A stretch of 64,000 nt of DNA from Dinoroseobacter sp049801095 (lineage in GTDB: Bacteria > Pseudomonadota > Alphaproteobacteria > Rhodobacterales > Rhodobacteraceae), in assembly GCF_049801095.1 (NCBI RefSeq), contig NZ_JBNAGH010000004.1, forward strand, positions 1 to 64,000. Direction: 5' to 3'. Below the pieces are notes generated by a model that worked only from the letters and a program-made list of their open reading frames with translations, was not told the DNA's origin and did not search any database. The translations under genes and the position numbers were made by a program. Shown piece after piece: positions 9,896-19,623 of this stretch (position 1 is its first letter; each line of letters opens with the position of its first letter).

Positions 9896-11122
9896 TCAGG
9901 AGGCGAGCGACAGGCCGCGAAGCTCGGCCAGGATGGTGGGGATTTTCGACTTCAGCTTGAAGAACCCCGCCGTGGCATGGGGCCAGGCCGCCGCATCCCA
10001 GCTGCGCAGCACGGGCACGAGGGGAAGCCCGGCCTGATCGAGCGCGGCGCGGTGCTGCGCGATCAGGTCCGCTGCAGGCCCCACCGGCGTATAGGGCATC
10101 ACGATCTGGCGCGCCCCCAAATCCTGCGCCCATTGCACCAGATCCTCGGGCCCATGGGTGACGCGCCCCATCCAGTCCCCATAGCGGGCGGTCGTCTCTG
10201 CGATCGCGGCCTCCGCCCAGCGGGTGACAGGCTCCGCCGTTGCCAATGGTGACCGATGACCGGTGCCGTTGATCACCGCGGTTCCCAAAGGCCCCTGCGC
10301 CAGAGCTTTGCGGAGATAGCCTGGGGACAGGTCATCCTCGGTGATCAGCAGCGCCCAAGGTGCATCGCCCTGTGGCAATGGCGGCGCGGGCACAGGGCCC
10401 AGCGGCGGATGGGGCAGCCCCATCAGCGGCTCGGGCTGCGGTGTCAGCTGATGCAGGGGCCGGTGCCGACCTTCAGTGTATTTCGAGATATTCGCGACCC
10501 GGGCCACATAATGCTTGCCCTGGGTCTGCAGCCCCGCGACCCAGCGCCAGCTCAGCGTGTTCGAGGCCGGGTCCCCGTCGAGCAAATGCCTCAGGAAGAA
10601 ATCCGCCCCAAGCTCCCATGGCAGGCGCAGGGTGAAAATCCAGATCGAGGCGAACCACATGCGCGCGTGGTTGTGCATATAGCCGGTCCCCACGAGCTCC
10701 TGCGCCCAGTCGTCGAACCCATCGATGCCCGTGGTCCCGGCGCAAGCCTCTTCCCAGCCCCGACGCAGCCCGCTCTCGCTCTGCACCCGGTTGAGGGCTT
10801 GGGCCAGCCCGGCCTTATAGGCGGTCCAGACCTGGGGGCGCCGCTCCAGCCAGCCTTTCCAATAGGTGCGCCAGAAGACCTCCTGCACGAATTTCTCCGC
10901 GGCTGAGGCCGAGTGCCGGCCGAGCGTCGCCTGCACGACCTCCTCTTCGGTGAGCATCCGGTGGCGCAGATAGGGCGAGAGGGTCGAGACATGGGGGTGC
11001 CCCTGCTCAGGCAGGCTGTAGTTGCGCTTGCGGGCATAATCGGCACCAGCCTTGGGCAGGAAATCCCGGAGCCGGGCAAGCGCCGCGTCACGGCTGGGCG
11101 GAAAGAGGGTCGGTGCATCCAT
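9896..11122 (-). CDS. Photolyase/cryptochrome-like FAD-binding protein with reordered domains
   Basis: 408-residue protein. Residues ~1-235 are the all-helical FAD-binding domain of photolyases: STLSPYLRHRML, the VFWRTYWKGWLE helix, GTGYMHNHARMWFASIW, and LLDGDPASNTLSWRWVAGLQT. The usual N-terminal alpha/beta antenna domain is absent from the front. Instead ~150 residues (about 255-408) follow the FAD domain, with strand-like segments APWALLITEDD, GTAVINGTG, ARQIVMPYTPVGP and LPLVPVLRSWD, which look like a Rossmann-type alpha/beta fold. The order therefore appears permuted relative to standard photolyases. DNA repair or blue-light sensing is inferred from the FAD domain only. Stands alone on the minus strand. 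Confidence 0.85.
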   Translation of the reverse strand: MDAPTLFPPSRDAALARLRDFLPKAGADYARKRNYSLPEQGHPHVSTLSPYLRHRMLTEEEVVQATLGRHSASAAEKFVQEVFWRTYWKGWLERRPQVWTAYKAGLAQALNRVQSESGLRRGWEEACAGTTGIDGFDDWAQELVGTGYMHNHARMWFASIWIFTLRLPWELGADFFLRHLLDGDPASNTLSWRWVAGLQTQGKHYVARVANISKYTEGRHRPLHQLTPQPEPLMGLPHPPLGPVPAPPLPQGDAPWALLITEDDLSPGYLRKALAQGPLGTAVINGTGHRSPLATAEPVTRWAEAAIAETTARYGDWMGRVTHGPEDLVQWAQDLGARQIVMPYTPVGPAADLIAQHRAALDQAGLPLVPVLRSWDAAAWPHATAGFFKLKSKIPTILAELRGLSLAS

Positions 11123-11276
11123 GGGACGGAGCTAAGCTGGCCTTGGCCCGGGTCAAGGCACCGGTCAGGGCATGGGTCCGAGGCGCGAGCCGCGCGCGCT
11201 TATCCCCGAATACCACCCTTCCCGGCGCGCCTAAGCGTCCTCGCACAGGCCCCGATCACGGATGCGGCGAGATGCC

Positions 11277-11306
11277 CTTGTACCTCCCCGTTCGCGGACC
11301 TAACAT
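11277..11306 (+). promoter_or_regulatory. Candidate clpP promoter
   Basis: CTTGTAC at 11277 and TAACAT at 11301 are separated by 17 bases (counting TTGTAC as -35), 51 bases before the clpP ATG. The CTTG element would also fit a heat-shock (RpoH) promoter, in line with the known control of clp genes. Inferred from sequence only. Confidence 0.4.
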
Positions 11307-11357
11307 CTTGTTGACAGTTCAGTCCTACAACACCCCCGCACAGACTTGAGGCACCGC

Positions 11358-11984
11358 ATGCACGATCCCGTAGACACCTACATGAATCTCGTTCCGATGG
11401 TGGTTGAACAGACCAGCCGCGGCGAGCGCGCCTATGACATCTTCTCGCGCCTGCTCAAAGAACGGATCGTGTTCCTGAACGGCCCCGTCCATGACGGGAT
11501 GAGCCAGCTCGTGGTGGCCCAGCTTCTGCATCTCGAAGCTGAGAACCCGAGCAAGGAAATCTCCATGTATATCAACAGCCCCGGCGGTGTCGTGACCTCC
11601 GGTCTGTCGATCTATGACACGATGCAGTACATCAAGCCCAAGGTCTCGACCCTTGTGATTGGTCAGGCGGCCTCCATGGGTTCGCTTCTGCTGACTGCCG
11701 GGGAGCCGGGCATGCGCTTCTCGCTGCCCAACAGCCGCATCATGGTGCACCAGCCCTCCGGCGGCTATCAGGGCCAGGCGACGGATATCATGATCCACGC
11801 CCAGGAGACCCAGAAGCTCAAGGACCGGCTGAACTCGATCTATGTCAAGCATACCGGCCAGACGATGAAGAAGGTTGTCGACGCGCTGGAGCGGGACAAT
11901 TTCATGGATGCGGAACAGGCCAAGGACTGGGGCCTGATCGACGAGATCGTCGAAAACCGCCCCCGTGACGACGCCGAAAGCTAA
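11358..11984 (+). CDS. clpP: ATP-dependent Clp protease proteolytic subunit
   Basis: 208-residue serine protease forming the tetradecameric chamber fed by ClpX and ClpA. The catalytic Ser is in GQAASMGS at about residue 106 and the His in MVHQPSGG at about 131. The length fits the family. The frame opens with a TTG at 11346, but I chose the ATG at 11358 because it gives the usual family start (M-x-DPVDTYMNLVPMVVEQ). clpX lies 209 bases downstream on the same strand after a hairpin. Confidence 0.97.
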   Translation: MHDPVDTYMNLVPMVVEQTSRGERAYDIFSRLLKERIVFLNGPVHDGMSQLVVAQLLHLEAENPSKEISMYINSPGGVVTSGLSIYDTMQYIKPKVSTLVIGQAASMGSLLLTAGEPGMRFSLPNSRIMVHQPSGGYQGQATDIMIHAQETQKLKDRLNSIYVKHTGQTMKKVVDALERDNFMDAEQAKDWGLIDEIVENRPRDDAES

Positions 11985-11991
11985 GCCTGCG

Positions 11992-12015
11992 CGGGGCAAG
12001 ATCGCTTGCCCCGTT
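11992..12015 (+). terminator. Hairpin terminator between clpP and clpX
   Basis: Perfect 9-bp stem (11992-12000 with 12005-12013) and a 4-base loop, but only two T residues follow. It may act as a partial terminator or an mRNA-protecting hairpin. Confidence 0.5.
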
Positions 12016-12193
12016 CCCCCTGCCCCGAGCCGGTCCCGGTGATGTGACGTCACCTCTCCGGCATGCGCCAAATTTTGGCATTGTGAAGGATTAGGCCCTG
12101 CCCTAGCATGGCCGAAACGCGCTCCCCGCCGGCCCGAAAAACGGGTTGATTTGACCGGATCAAAGGTTGGGGGTGCAATCGACGAGGTACCCG

Positions 12194-13453
<1,260 letters not shown>

Positions 13454-13478
13454 TCCGCTACGGCCATGAAATTTGATG

Positions 13479-13506
13479 CGCCGCGCCCACCAGCGCGGCG
13501 TTTTCA
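13479..13506 (+). terminator. Rho-independent terminator after clpX
   Basis: 8-bp stem (13479-13486 with 13493-13500), 6-base loop and a TTTTC tail. Confidence 0.75.
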
Positions 13507-13604
13507 TTTGGAAATCTCGCTGCAATTCGAGCCATCTGCGCCTGACCTCTCGCACCTCGTTTGCGGCACCGCTACACTCGGCTCACGCCAGTGAGGACCC
13601 GCCC

Positions 13605-14948
13605 GTGACCAGCTACCGATATGCCAATCCGGACCTTGTCCTGCTGGACATTCCCGGGACTGGCGCGGCGGAGCTGCGCGCGGTTCTTGGCGCCCCGGTG
13701 GAGAGGCGCCGCGTGACTCGGATGGAGGCGCCCGATCTGCCCCTGATCGCGCTTGTTGCGCACCCATTCCTGCGGTTTGCCCGCGTGCTGGAGGCCTTCG
13801 CCACCCCGCAGGAGCGCGCCACGGCACCACGCCTGCCCGGACTGACTGCCGAAGCTGCGCTCGACATTCTCGAGAACCCCCGCGCGCCCCTGGATCACAG
13901 CCGGGCCTACCCGCAGGCACAGCTCAAGGCGGCGCTTGCGCCCCAGACCCATCCGATCCGACATCTGCACCGCGCGACACGGGTGCTGCGCGCGGAGGAG
14001 CCCTTGCCGGAAGACCTTCCATCCTTCACGGCACCGGAACGTCCGGAGACCCTGCCCGAAGTGCCCGCAGAGATCCGCGAACGGCTGACCCGCATCTATA
14101 CCAAGGATTTTGAGCTGCTGGGCTATGCGCCCGACTGCGTTGCACCCCGGCGGGCCATTGCGCAGATCCCCACGCCCGCGCCGCATGTCTGGGATCTCTG
14201 GCCGGCCTTTTTTGATCACCAGGACATCCGGATCGAAACCGCGGCGGAGGCATTGCCGCCGCCAGATGTGGATCTGACGCCCTTCGCCGACAGCCTGGTG
14301 GGTGGGCGCCGAGGGAACACCTGGGCCGGACGGGAGCCAAACCTGATCCGCCATTTCCGCAAGCTGCAACCGGAATTCGCCGACCAATCCCGGCTGGCGC
14401 ATCTTCTGGCCGCGGCGGTCGTGATCCTGCGACGCGACCCGAACTGCACGGAAGCCGCAGAGCTTTTTCACAAGATTACAGATGGATACAGCACGCAGCT
14501 TGCATCAGAAATGAAGCTGCGCTGGCTGGTCTCGATCACCGACAGCTTCGCGGATCATGGCCGGGATCAGGCGCAGCGCGCCATGGGCATCGCCGGGAGC
14601 CTGCTCGCCAATACCTTGAAACTCAGCGAGACCGAGCGGCGGCTCTATGCTGTGCCCCGCCCCTGGCCGCCGCAGCGTCGTTTGGCGGGGGGCGGGCCGC
14701 TCTTTGACGGCATGATCACCTATTGGGTCGAAAAGGGTGAGATGATCACGCTCATGACCGAACGGCTGGAGCGGGTCTGCGCTGACGATCCTCAGGCCGG
14801 GCCGTTCACCCGGGAAATCTTGCGCCGCGCCCATCGCAACAACACGGTCTATCGCCGTCTGACAGAGCTGGCCGGACAGACGCCGCCGCCGCTTCTCGAC
14901 GCGGAACTGACCGAAGAGCTCAGCAAGCTCACCTCGGATCTGTTGTGA
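13605..14948 (+). CDS. Sulfotransferase-like protein with a C-terminal helical domain
   Basis: About 447 residues from a GTG start at 13605. The N-terminal ~190 residues resemble a degraded membrane-type sulfotransferase fold: LLDIPGTGAAELRAVL in the place of the PAPS-binding HIPKTGGTS loop, HPFLRFARVLEAF in the place of the RDPFDRLVSAY motif, and RIYTKDFELLGYA as the usual C-terminal helix. The key Lys/Thr of the 5'-phosphosulfate loop are missing, so catalysis is doubtful. Residues ~270-447 form a helical region I do not recognise. The upstream codons are in-frame but poorly protein-like, hence the GTG. Function unknown; it ends immediately before the convergent ridA-family gene. Confidence 0.7.
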   Translation: MTSYRYANPDLVLLDIPGTGAAELRAVLGAPVERRRVTRMEAPDLPLIALVAHPFLRFARVLEAFATPQERATAPRLPGLTAEAALDILENPRAPLDHSRAYPQAQLKAALAPQTHPIRHLHRATRVLRAEEPLPEDLPSFTAPERPETLPEVPAEIRERLTRIYTKDFELLGYAPDCVAPRRAIAQIPTPAPHVWDLWPAFFDHQDIRIETAAEALPPPDVDLTPFADSLVGGRRGNTWAGREPNLIRHFRKLQPEFADQSRLAHLLAAAVVILRRDPNCTEAAELFHKITDGYSTQLASEMKLRWLVSITDSFADHGRDQAQRAMGIAGSLLANTLKLSETERRLYAVPRPWPPQRRLAGGGPLFDGMITYWVEKGEMITLMTERLERVCADDPQAGPFTREILRRAHRNNTVYRRLTELAGQTPPPLLDAELTEELSKLTSDLL

Positions 14949-15353
14949 TCATCCTTGGGGAACCTGCGCCGCCAAAAGCTCGATCTCGACCTTGAATTCG
15001 GGGCGCGTGAAGCCCGACACGATCATCAGGGTCGAGGCTGGCAGATGATCCGGCATGGCAGCCAACCAGGCATCCCGCGCCGCCATATAGCCCGTCATAT
15101 GGGCGCGGTCCGTGACATAGGCGTTGATCCGCACCACATCACCGCGCCCCATCCCGCCCTCGGCGAGCACGGCGTCGAGATTGGCAAAGCACAAGGCCGC
15201 CTGCGCCTCGGCGCTCTCGGGGGCCACGTCGTCCGGGCCGATCCCCAGCTGCCCCGAGCACACCACCAGCCGCGCGCCCGCGGGCACCTCGACCCCATGG
15301 GCATAGCGGGCAAAGGGCGGGCGGATCGTCTCGGGGATAAGCGGGCGCAGCAT
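14949..15353 (-). CDS. RidA/YjgF family protein
   Basis: 134-residue member of the RidA/YER057c/UK114 family. Trimeric RidA proteins hydrolyse reactive enamine/imine intermediates released by PLP enzymes; other members act in pyrimidine breakdown (RutC-like). Matching features are the LVVCSGQLGIG strand, the FANLDAVLAEGGMGRGDVVRINAYVTD core and the C-terminal FKVEIELLAA. The usual Arg of the ligand pocket is not evident in ASTLMIVSGFTRPEFKVEIE, so substrate preference is open. AGGAG lies upstream of the start. It faces away from the heterocycle operon at 15594. Confidence 0.85.
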   Translation of the reverse strand: MLRPLIPETIRPPFARYAHGVEVPAGARLVVCSGQLGIGPDDVAPESAEAQAALCFANLDAVLAEGGMGRGDVVRINAYVTDRAHMTGYMAARDAWLAAMPDHLPASTLMIVSGFTRPEFKVEIELLAAQVPQG

Positions 15354-15436
15354 CGAAGTCTCCTCTCTGTCTCGCGGCAGATGGTGCCAGCCCCGCCGGA
15401 GAGAGGCCAGCCCGAAGCGCCTCACGGAGAGGATCG

Positions 15437-15458
15437 TCAAAAACCGCTTGCTTTTTGA
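15437..15458. promoter_or_regulatory. Inverted repeat in the ridA-like / ABC importer divergent region
   Basis: TCAAAAA and TTTTTGA arms (15437-15443, 15452-15458) flank an 8-base centre. The site lies 84 bases upstream of the ridA-like start and 136 bases upstream of the importer operon. It could be an operator for either unit; a weak bidirectional hairpin is the alternative. Confidence 0.35.
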
Positions 15459-15593
15459 TCACCACGCTCAACACTTAACCCAAGTCGCCGGAAAAATGAG
15501 CAGCTCCGCGCCCTGACACCGATGTGAGCCTGCCATTTCGTCCCGAAACGTTAACTTTGGACCAAGAAGTACAAAAACCCGACAGGAGAGCTC

Positions 15594-16592
15594 ATGACCC
15601 GTCTCACCCCTTCTCTGGTGGCTCTGGCCGCTGTGCTTGGCGCGAGCGCCGCCTCGGCAGAAAACAGCAAGGTCGTCTTCGGCACCAACTGGCTGGCGCA
15701 GGCTGAACATGGTGGTTTCTATCAATCCGTGGCCGATGGCACCTATGCGGCCTGTGGTCTGGACGTGGAGATCATCTCTGGCGGACCTCAGGTGAACAAC
15801 CGAGCGCTGATGCTGGCCGGGCGGATCGACTACCATATGGGCGGCGACCTGCTGCAGGCGTTCAATGCGGTGAAAGAGGGCATTCCGGTGGTTGCCATCG
15901 CCGGGATCTTCCAGAAACACCCGCAGGTCATCGTGGCCCATCCGGATGTCACGAGCTGGGATCAGTTGAAGGACAAGACCCTGCTGATCGGCGACAATGG
16001 CTTCACCTCCTATTATCAGTGGATGATCTCGGCCCATGGCTTCACGGTCGAGCAGCGTCAGCCCTACACCTTCAATCCGGCGCCCTTCCTTGCAGACACC
16101 AATCTGGGCATGCAGGGCTACCTGAGCTCCGAGCCCTATGTTGTTGAAAAGGAAGGCGGGTTCAAACCCAACATCTTCCTGATCGCGGATAATGGCTATT
16201 CCAGCTATGCCACCACGATCGAGACCATGGCCGCCACGATCGAGGAGAAGCCCGAGGAGGTGAAATGCTTCGTCGAGGGCTCGATCAAGGGCTGGTACAA
16301 CTACCTCTATGGTGACAACGCAGCGGCGAATGAGCTGATCAAGGCGGCCAACCCGGACATGTCTGACGACAAGATCGCCTTTGCCATCGACAAGATGCTG
16401 ACCGAAGGCATCGTGGATTCCGGCGATGCCGAGACCATGGGCATCGGCGTGATGACCGACGCGGTGGTCGAGGATTTCTATGCCAAGATGGTCGCCGCGG
16501 GCGTGATCGATGACGGGCTCGACATCAAGGCCGCCTATACGACAGAGTTCGTGGGCCAGGGCCTCGGCATGGACCTGAAACCCGGCGGCTGA
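15594..16592 (+). CDS. ABC importer substrate-binding protein, NMT1/THI5-like
   Basis: 332-residue periplasmic binding protein. A Sec signal peptide covers residues ~1-22 (ending ASAASA). The mature part starts VVFGTNWLAQAEHGGFYQS, typical of the NMT1/THI5/SsuA family that binds pyrimidines, thiamine precursors, sulfonates or nitrate. GGPQVNN and DYHMGGDLL line the predicted pocket. It is the first gene of a nine-gene operon; AGGAGAG precedes the ATG. The adjacent deaminase suggests a nitrogen heterocycle as ligand, which is inference. Confidence 0.88.
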   Translation: MTRLTPSLVALAAVLGASAASAENSKVVFGTNWLAQAEHGGFYQSVADGTYAACGLDVEIISGGPQVNNRALMLAGRIDYHMGGDLLQAFNAVKEGIPVVAIAGIFQKHPQVIVAHPDVTSWDQLKDKTLLIGDNGFTSYYQWMISAHGFTVEQRQPYTFNPAPFLADTNLGMQGYLSSEPYVVEKEGGFKPNIFLIADNGYSSYATTIETMAATIEEKPEEVKCFVEGSIKGWYNYLYGDNAAANELIKAANPDMSDDKIAFAIDKMLTEGIVDSGDAETMGIGVMTDAVVEDFYAKMVAAGVIDDGLDIKAAYTTEFVGQGLGMDLKPGG

Positions 16593-16603
16593 GGCTGCCT
16601 CAC

Positions 16604-16639
16604 ACCGTCCGCGCAGCACCTCCCACGCGCGCGGACGGT
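16604..16639 (+). other. Intercistronic hairpin after the binding-protein gene
   Basis: 11-bp perfect stem (16604-16614 with 16629-16639) between the binding-protein and ATPase genes, without a T tract. Such hairpins commonly stabilise the upstream mRNA segment so that binding protein is made in excess of the membrane parts. Confidence 0.55.
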
Positions 16640-16697
16640 TCGGAACGACCCCGCCGGTCCGCGAGAGCGTGCCGGCGCTTGAGTGCAAAGGATAGGC

Positions 16698-17495
16698 ATG
16701 TCTCTCGCTGCCCCTGCTCCGCTGGCCCCGCTGGATGCGCGCCCGCCGGTCCTGACCCTCACCGGGGTCGACAAGGTGTTCAATGGCGATGTGGTCGCCC
16801 TCCGGGACCTGAACCTGCAGATCAATCAGGGGGACTTCATGTCTCTGCTCGGGCCCTCGGGCTGCGGGAAATCCACCGCCCTCAGGATAATCGCCGACCT
16901 GCTGCACCCGACCCGGGGTTCGGTGAACTGGGCCGGAGGGCATGATACAGGCGATCTGGGCGTGGTCTTTCAGGAGCCGACGCTGATGCCCTGGGCCACG
17001 GTCGCGCAGAATGTGTTTCTGCCCTACCGCCTGCGCGGCAAATCATACAATTCGGTGAAGGACGAAGTGCTCGAAGCGCTCAAGCTCGTGGGCCTCGACA
17101 AGTTCGCGAATGCCTATCCGCGAGAGCTGTCCGGCGGGATGAAAATGCGGGTCTCCATTGCCCGCGCCATGGTCACGCGCCCGCGACTGATCCTGATGGA
17201 TGAGCCCTTTGCCGCGCTCGATGAGATCACACGCTTCAAGCTGAACAACGACCTTCTCGCCCTGAAGGAAAAAATCGGCTGCACGGTGATCTTCGTGACC
17301 CATTCCGTGTTCGAGAGTGTGTTCCTGTCGGATCGGATCGTTGTCATGGCCGCGCGTCCCGGGCGCGTTCTGCGCGAGGTGCAGGTCGACGCCCCCTACC
17401 CGCGCACCGAGGAATTCCGCACCAGCGCCGAATATGCCGCCCATTGCCGGGCCGCCTCGGACGCGTTGCACGAAGCGATTGGAGTGGCCGCATGA
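16698..17495 (+). CDS. ABC importer ATP-binding protein (nitrate/sulfonate/pyrimidine type)
   Basis: 265-residue ATPase with Walker A GPSGCGKST near residue 51, Q-loop VVFQEPTLMPW, signature LSGGMKMRV near 146 and Walker B LILMDEPFAALDE. Most similar in style to SsuB/TauB/ThiZ ATPases. I preferred the ATG at 16698, preceded by AAAGGA, to the GTG five codons earlier. Its stop overlaps the permease start by 4 bases. Confidence 0.92.
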   Translation: MSLAAPAPLAPLDARPPVLTLTGVDKVFNGDVVALRDLNLQINQGDFMSLLGPSGCGKSTALRIIADLLHPTRGSVNWAGGHDTGDLGVVFQEPTLMPWATVAQNVFLPYRLRGKSYNSVKDEVLEALKLVGLDKFANAYPRELSGGMKMRVSIARAMVTRPRLILMDEPFAALDEITRFKLNNDLLALKEKIGCTVIFVTHSVFESVFLSDRIVVMAARPGRVLREVQVDAPYPRTEEFRTSAEYAAHCRAASDALHEAIGVAA

Positions 17496-18349
17496 GCATT
17501 GCCGATCCCACCCCCATGGTCGAGGCGCCCGACGCGGACGAGCTGGCCCGGCTGCGCGCCCGCCGGCTCGAAAAGATCGGCAAATGGTCCCTGCCCGTCA
17601 TCGTCATGGCACTCGGCATCTTCTTCTGGGATCGGATCGTCGTCTGGAACGAGATCCCCCATTACATCCTGCCCGGGCCTGGCCGCGTGCTCGACACGTT
17701 GATCGCCGATTGGGGGATCCTTTATGAGGCGTCGCTCCTGACCGCGCGCACCACGATCCTCGCGCTCCTTTTGGCCGTGCTGGGCGGGGCCGGCCTCGCC
17801 ATCCTCTTCAACCAGTCGAAGATGGTGGAGATGAGCTTTTACCCCTATGCGGTGATCCTGCAGGTGACGCCTGTGGTCTCGATCGCGCCGCTGATCTTCA
17901 TCTATGTGGACAGCAAGACCGCCGGAATGCTGCTCTGCGCCTGGATCGTGGCGTTCTTTCCGGTGCTAAGCTCGACGACGCTGGGCCTCAACTCGGTGGA
18001 TCACAACCTCCGCGACCTTTTCCGGATCTACAAGGCGAGCCGCTGGCAGAAACTGACCATGCTGCAACTGCCCTCGGCGCTCCCTTACTTCCTCGGCGGG
18101 CTGAAAATCGCAGGCGGTCTCAGCCTGATCGGCGCCGTGGTGGCCGAACTCGTGGCGGGCACGGGCGGCGTGGGCGCGGGGCTCGCCGCGCGGATCCAGG
18201 AGGCGGGCTACCGGCTCAACATCGCGCGGATGTTCGCCGCTCTCTCGCTCATTGCCGCGATGGGCGTCTTTATCTTTGCGGCGCTCTCGATCCTCAGTCA
18301 TGCTCTGCTCCATAAATGGCACGAGAGTGCCCTGACACGGGAGGGCTGA
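17492..18349 (+). CDS. ABC importer permease (BPD inner-membrane component)
   Basis: 285-residue permease with about six membrane segments and a cytoplasmic N-terminus of ~45 residues. The coupling helix region VDHNLRDLFRIYKASRWQKL precedes LPSALPYFLGGLKIAGGLS, the ssuC/thiX-type EAA motif. Works with the binding protein and ATPase upstream. Start overlaps the ATPase stop (ATGA) and its own stop overlaps the next start (TGATG), so the genes are translationally coupled. Confidence 0.92.
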   Translation: MSIADPTPMVEAPDADELARLRARRLEKIGKWSLPVIVMALGIFFWDRIVVWNEIPHYILPGPGRVLDTLIADWGILYEASLLTARTTILALLLAVLGGAGLAILFNQSKMVEMSFYPYAVILQVTPVVSIAPLIFIYVDSKTAGMLLCAWIVAFFPVLSSTTLGLNSVDHNLRDLFRIYKASRWQKLTMLQLPSALPYFLGGLKIAGGLSLIGAVVAELVAGTGGVGAGLAARIQEAGYRLNIARMFAALSLIAAMGVFIFAALSILSHALLHKWHESALTREG

Positions 18350-19623
18350 TGGACTACCGCGCTTTGCCCAGCGGCGCTTACACTTTATCGAATGTGCATG
18401 TTCCCGCATGCCTTTTGGGACAGGACGGAGATCTTGTCCTGACCGAGATTTCCATTGACGCCCAAGGCGCGCTGTCGGAGCCCCAGCCCATCGCCATCGA
18501 CATGGAAGGCGCGCTTGTGCTGCCGTGCTTCACGGATATGCACACCCATCTGGACAAGGGGCATATCTGGCCCCGCTCCCCCAATCCCGACGGCACCTTC
18601 ATGGGGGCGCTGACCACGGTTGGCGCGGATCGGGTCGCCAGTTGGAGCGCCGAGGATGTGCGTGCGCGGATGGAGTTCTCCCTGCGCTGCGCCTATGCCC
18701 ATGGGACCCGCGCGATCCGCACCCATCTCGACAGCATTCCGCCCCAGGACGGGATCAGCTTCCCGGTCTTCTCCGAGTTGCAGGCCGACTGGGCCGGGCG
18801 GATCGATCTGCAGGCAGTGTGTCTGATCGGTTGCGATCACTTCTCCTCAGGCGGCCCGTTCAAGGAGACCGCCGATATCGTCGCGCGCACCAAGGGCGGC
18901 GTGTTGGGCATGGTGACCTATCCCGTGCCTGATCTCGATGACCGGCTGCGCGGCTTCTTCGCGCTGGCCGCCGAACGGGGACTGGCGGCCGATTTCCATG
19001 TGGATGAGACCATGGATCCGAGCTCGGAAACCTTGCGCAGCATCGCCAAGATTGCCGCCGAGGTCGGGTTCGACGCGCCGATCACCGTGGGCCATTGTTG
19101 TTCGCTCAGCACCCAGGAGGAGGCGCGCGCGCTGGATACGCTGGATCTGGTGGCGAAACAGGGGATCAACGTGGTCTCCCTGCCGCTCTGCAACCTCTAT
19201 CTACAGGACCGCCATTCGGGCCGCACCCCGCGCGGGCGCGGCATCACGCTGGTCCATGAAATGGTGGAGCGCGGCATCCCCGTCTCTTTTGCCTCCGACA
19301 ACACCCGCGATCCGTTCTATGCCTATGGCGATATGGATATGATCGAGGTGATGCGGGAGGCAACGCGGATCGGCCATCTCGACCATGGCCGCAGCGACTG
19401 GGTGCGCGCCTTTACTGCGACCCCGGCGGCGAGCTGCGGCTTTGACGCGCCGAGCTTTGCCGTGGGCGCGCCCGCGGATCTGGTGATCACACGCGCGCGG
19501 AACTGGAACGAGTTCTTCGCCCGCCCGCAAAGCGACCGCATTGTTCTGCGCGGAGGCGAGCCGATCGACCGCACCCTGCCCGATTATGCCGAACTCGACG
19601 CCCTGATGGAGACCGACACATGA
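18349..19623 (+). CDS. Cytosine deaminase-like amidohydrolase
   Basis: 424-residue metal-dependent hydrolase of the CodA-type amidohydrolase superfamily. The metal site HTHLDKG begins at about residue 65. HFHVDE-like ADFHVDETMD, the VGHCCSLS strand and SFASDNTRDPFYAYGDMDMIEV, with the final metal Asp, follow in the usual order. It likely deaminates or hydrolyses the amino-heterocycle taken up by the transporter encoded immediately upstream. Whether the substrate is cytosine itself is not certain; related enzymes act on isocytosine, creatinine and triazines. Overlaps the neighbouring genes by one codon or less on both sides. Confidence 0.88.
   Translation: MDYRALPSGAYTLSNVHVPACLLGQDGDLVLTEISIDAQGALSEPQPIAIDMEGALVLPCFTDMHTHLDKGHIWPRSPNPDGTFMGALTTVGADRVASWSAEDVRARMEFSLRCAYAHGTRAIRTHLDSIPPQDGISFPVFSELQADWAGRIDLQAVCLIGCDHFSSGGPFKETADIVARTKGGVLGMVTYPVPDLDDRLRGFFALAAERGLAADFHVDETMDPSSETLRSIAKIAAEVGFDAPITVGHCCSLSTQEEARALDTLDLVAKQGINVVSLPLCNLYLQDRHSGRTPRGRGITLVHEMVERGIPVSFASDNTRDPFYAYGDMDMIEVMREATRIGHLDHGRSDWVRAFTATPAASCGFDAPSFAVGAPADLVITRARNWNEFFARPQSDRIVLRGGEPIDRTLPDYAELDALMETDT

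Noticed and set aside
12038..12054. GGTGATGTGACGTCACC palindrome between clpP and clpX as an operator
   Set aside because: Symmetric but short, and not tied to any known regulator of clp genes; could be chance.
12150..12164. TTTGACCGGATCAAA near clpX as an FNR or RutR site
   Set aside because: The spacing is one base short of the FNR consensus TTGAT-N4-ATCAA, and only one half matches RutR.
13572..14471. 299-codon minus-strand frame opposite the sulfotransferase-like gene
   Set aside because: The plus-strand frame has recognisable sulfotransferase landmarks and sensible codon use; the minus frame does not.
15530..15560. RutR-like half site (TTTGGACCAAG) before the heterocycle operon
   Set aside because: An extra base breaks the TTGACCA half site and there is no second arm.
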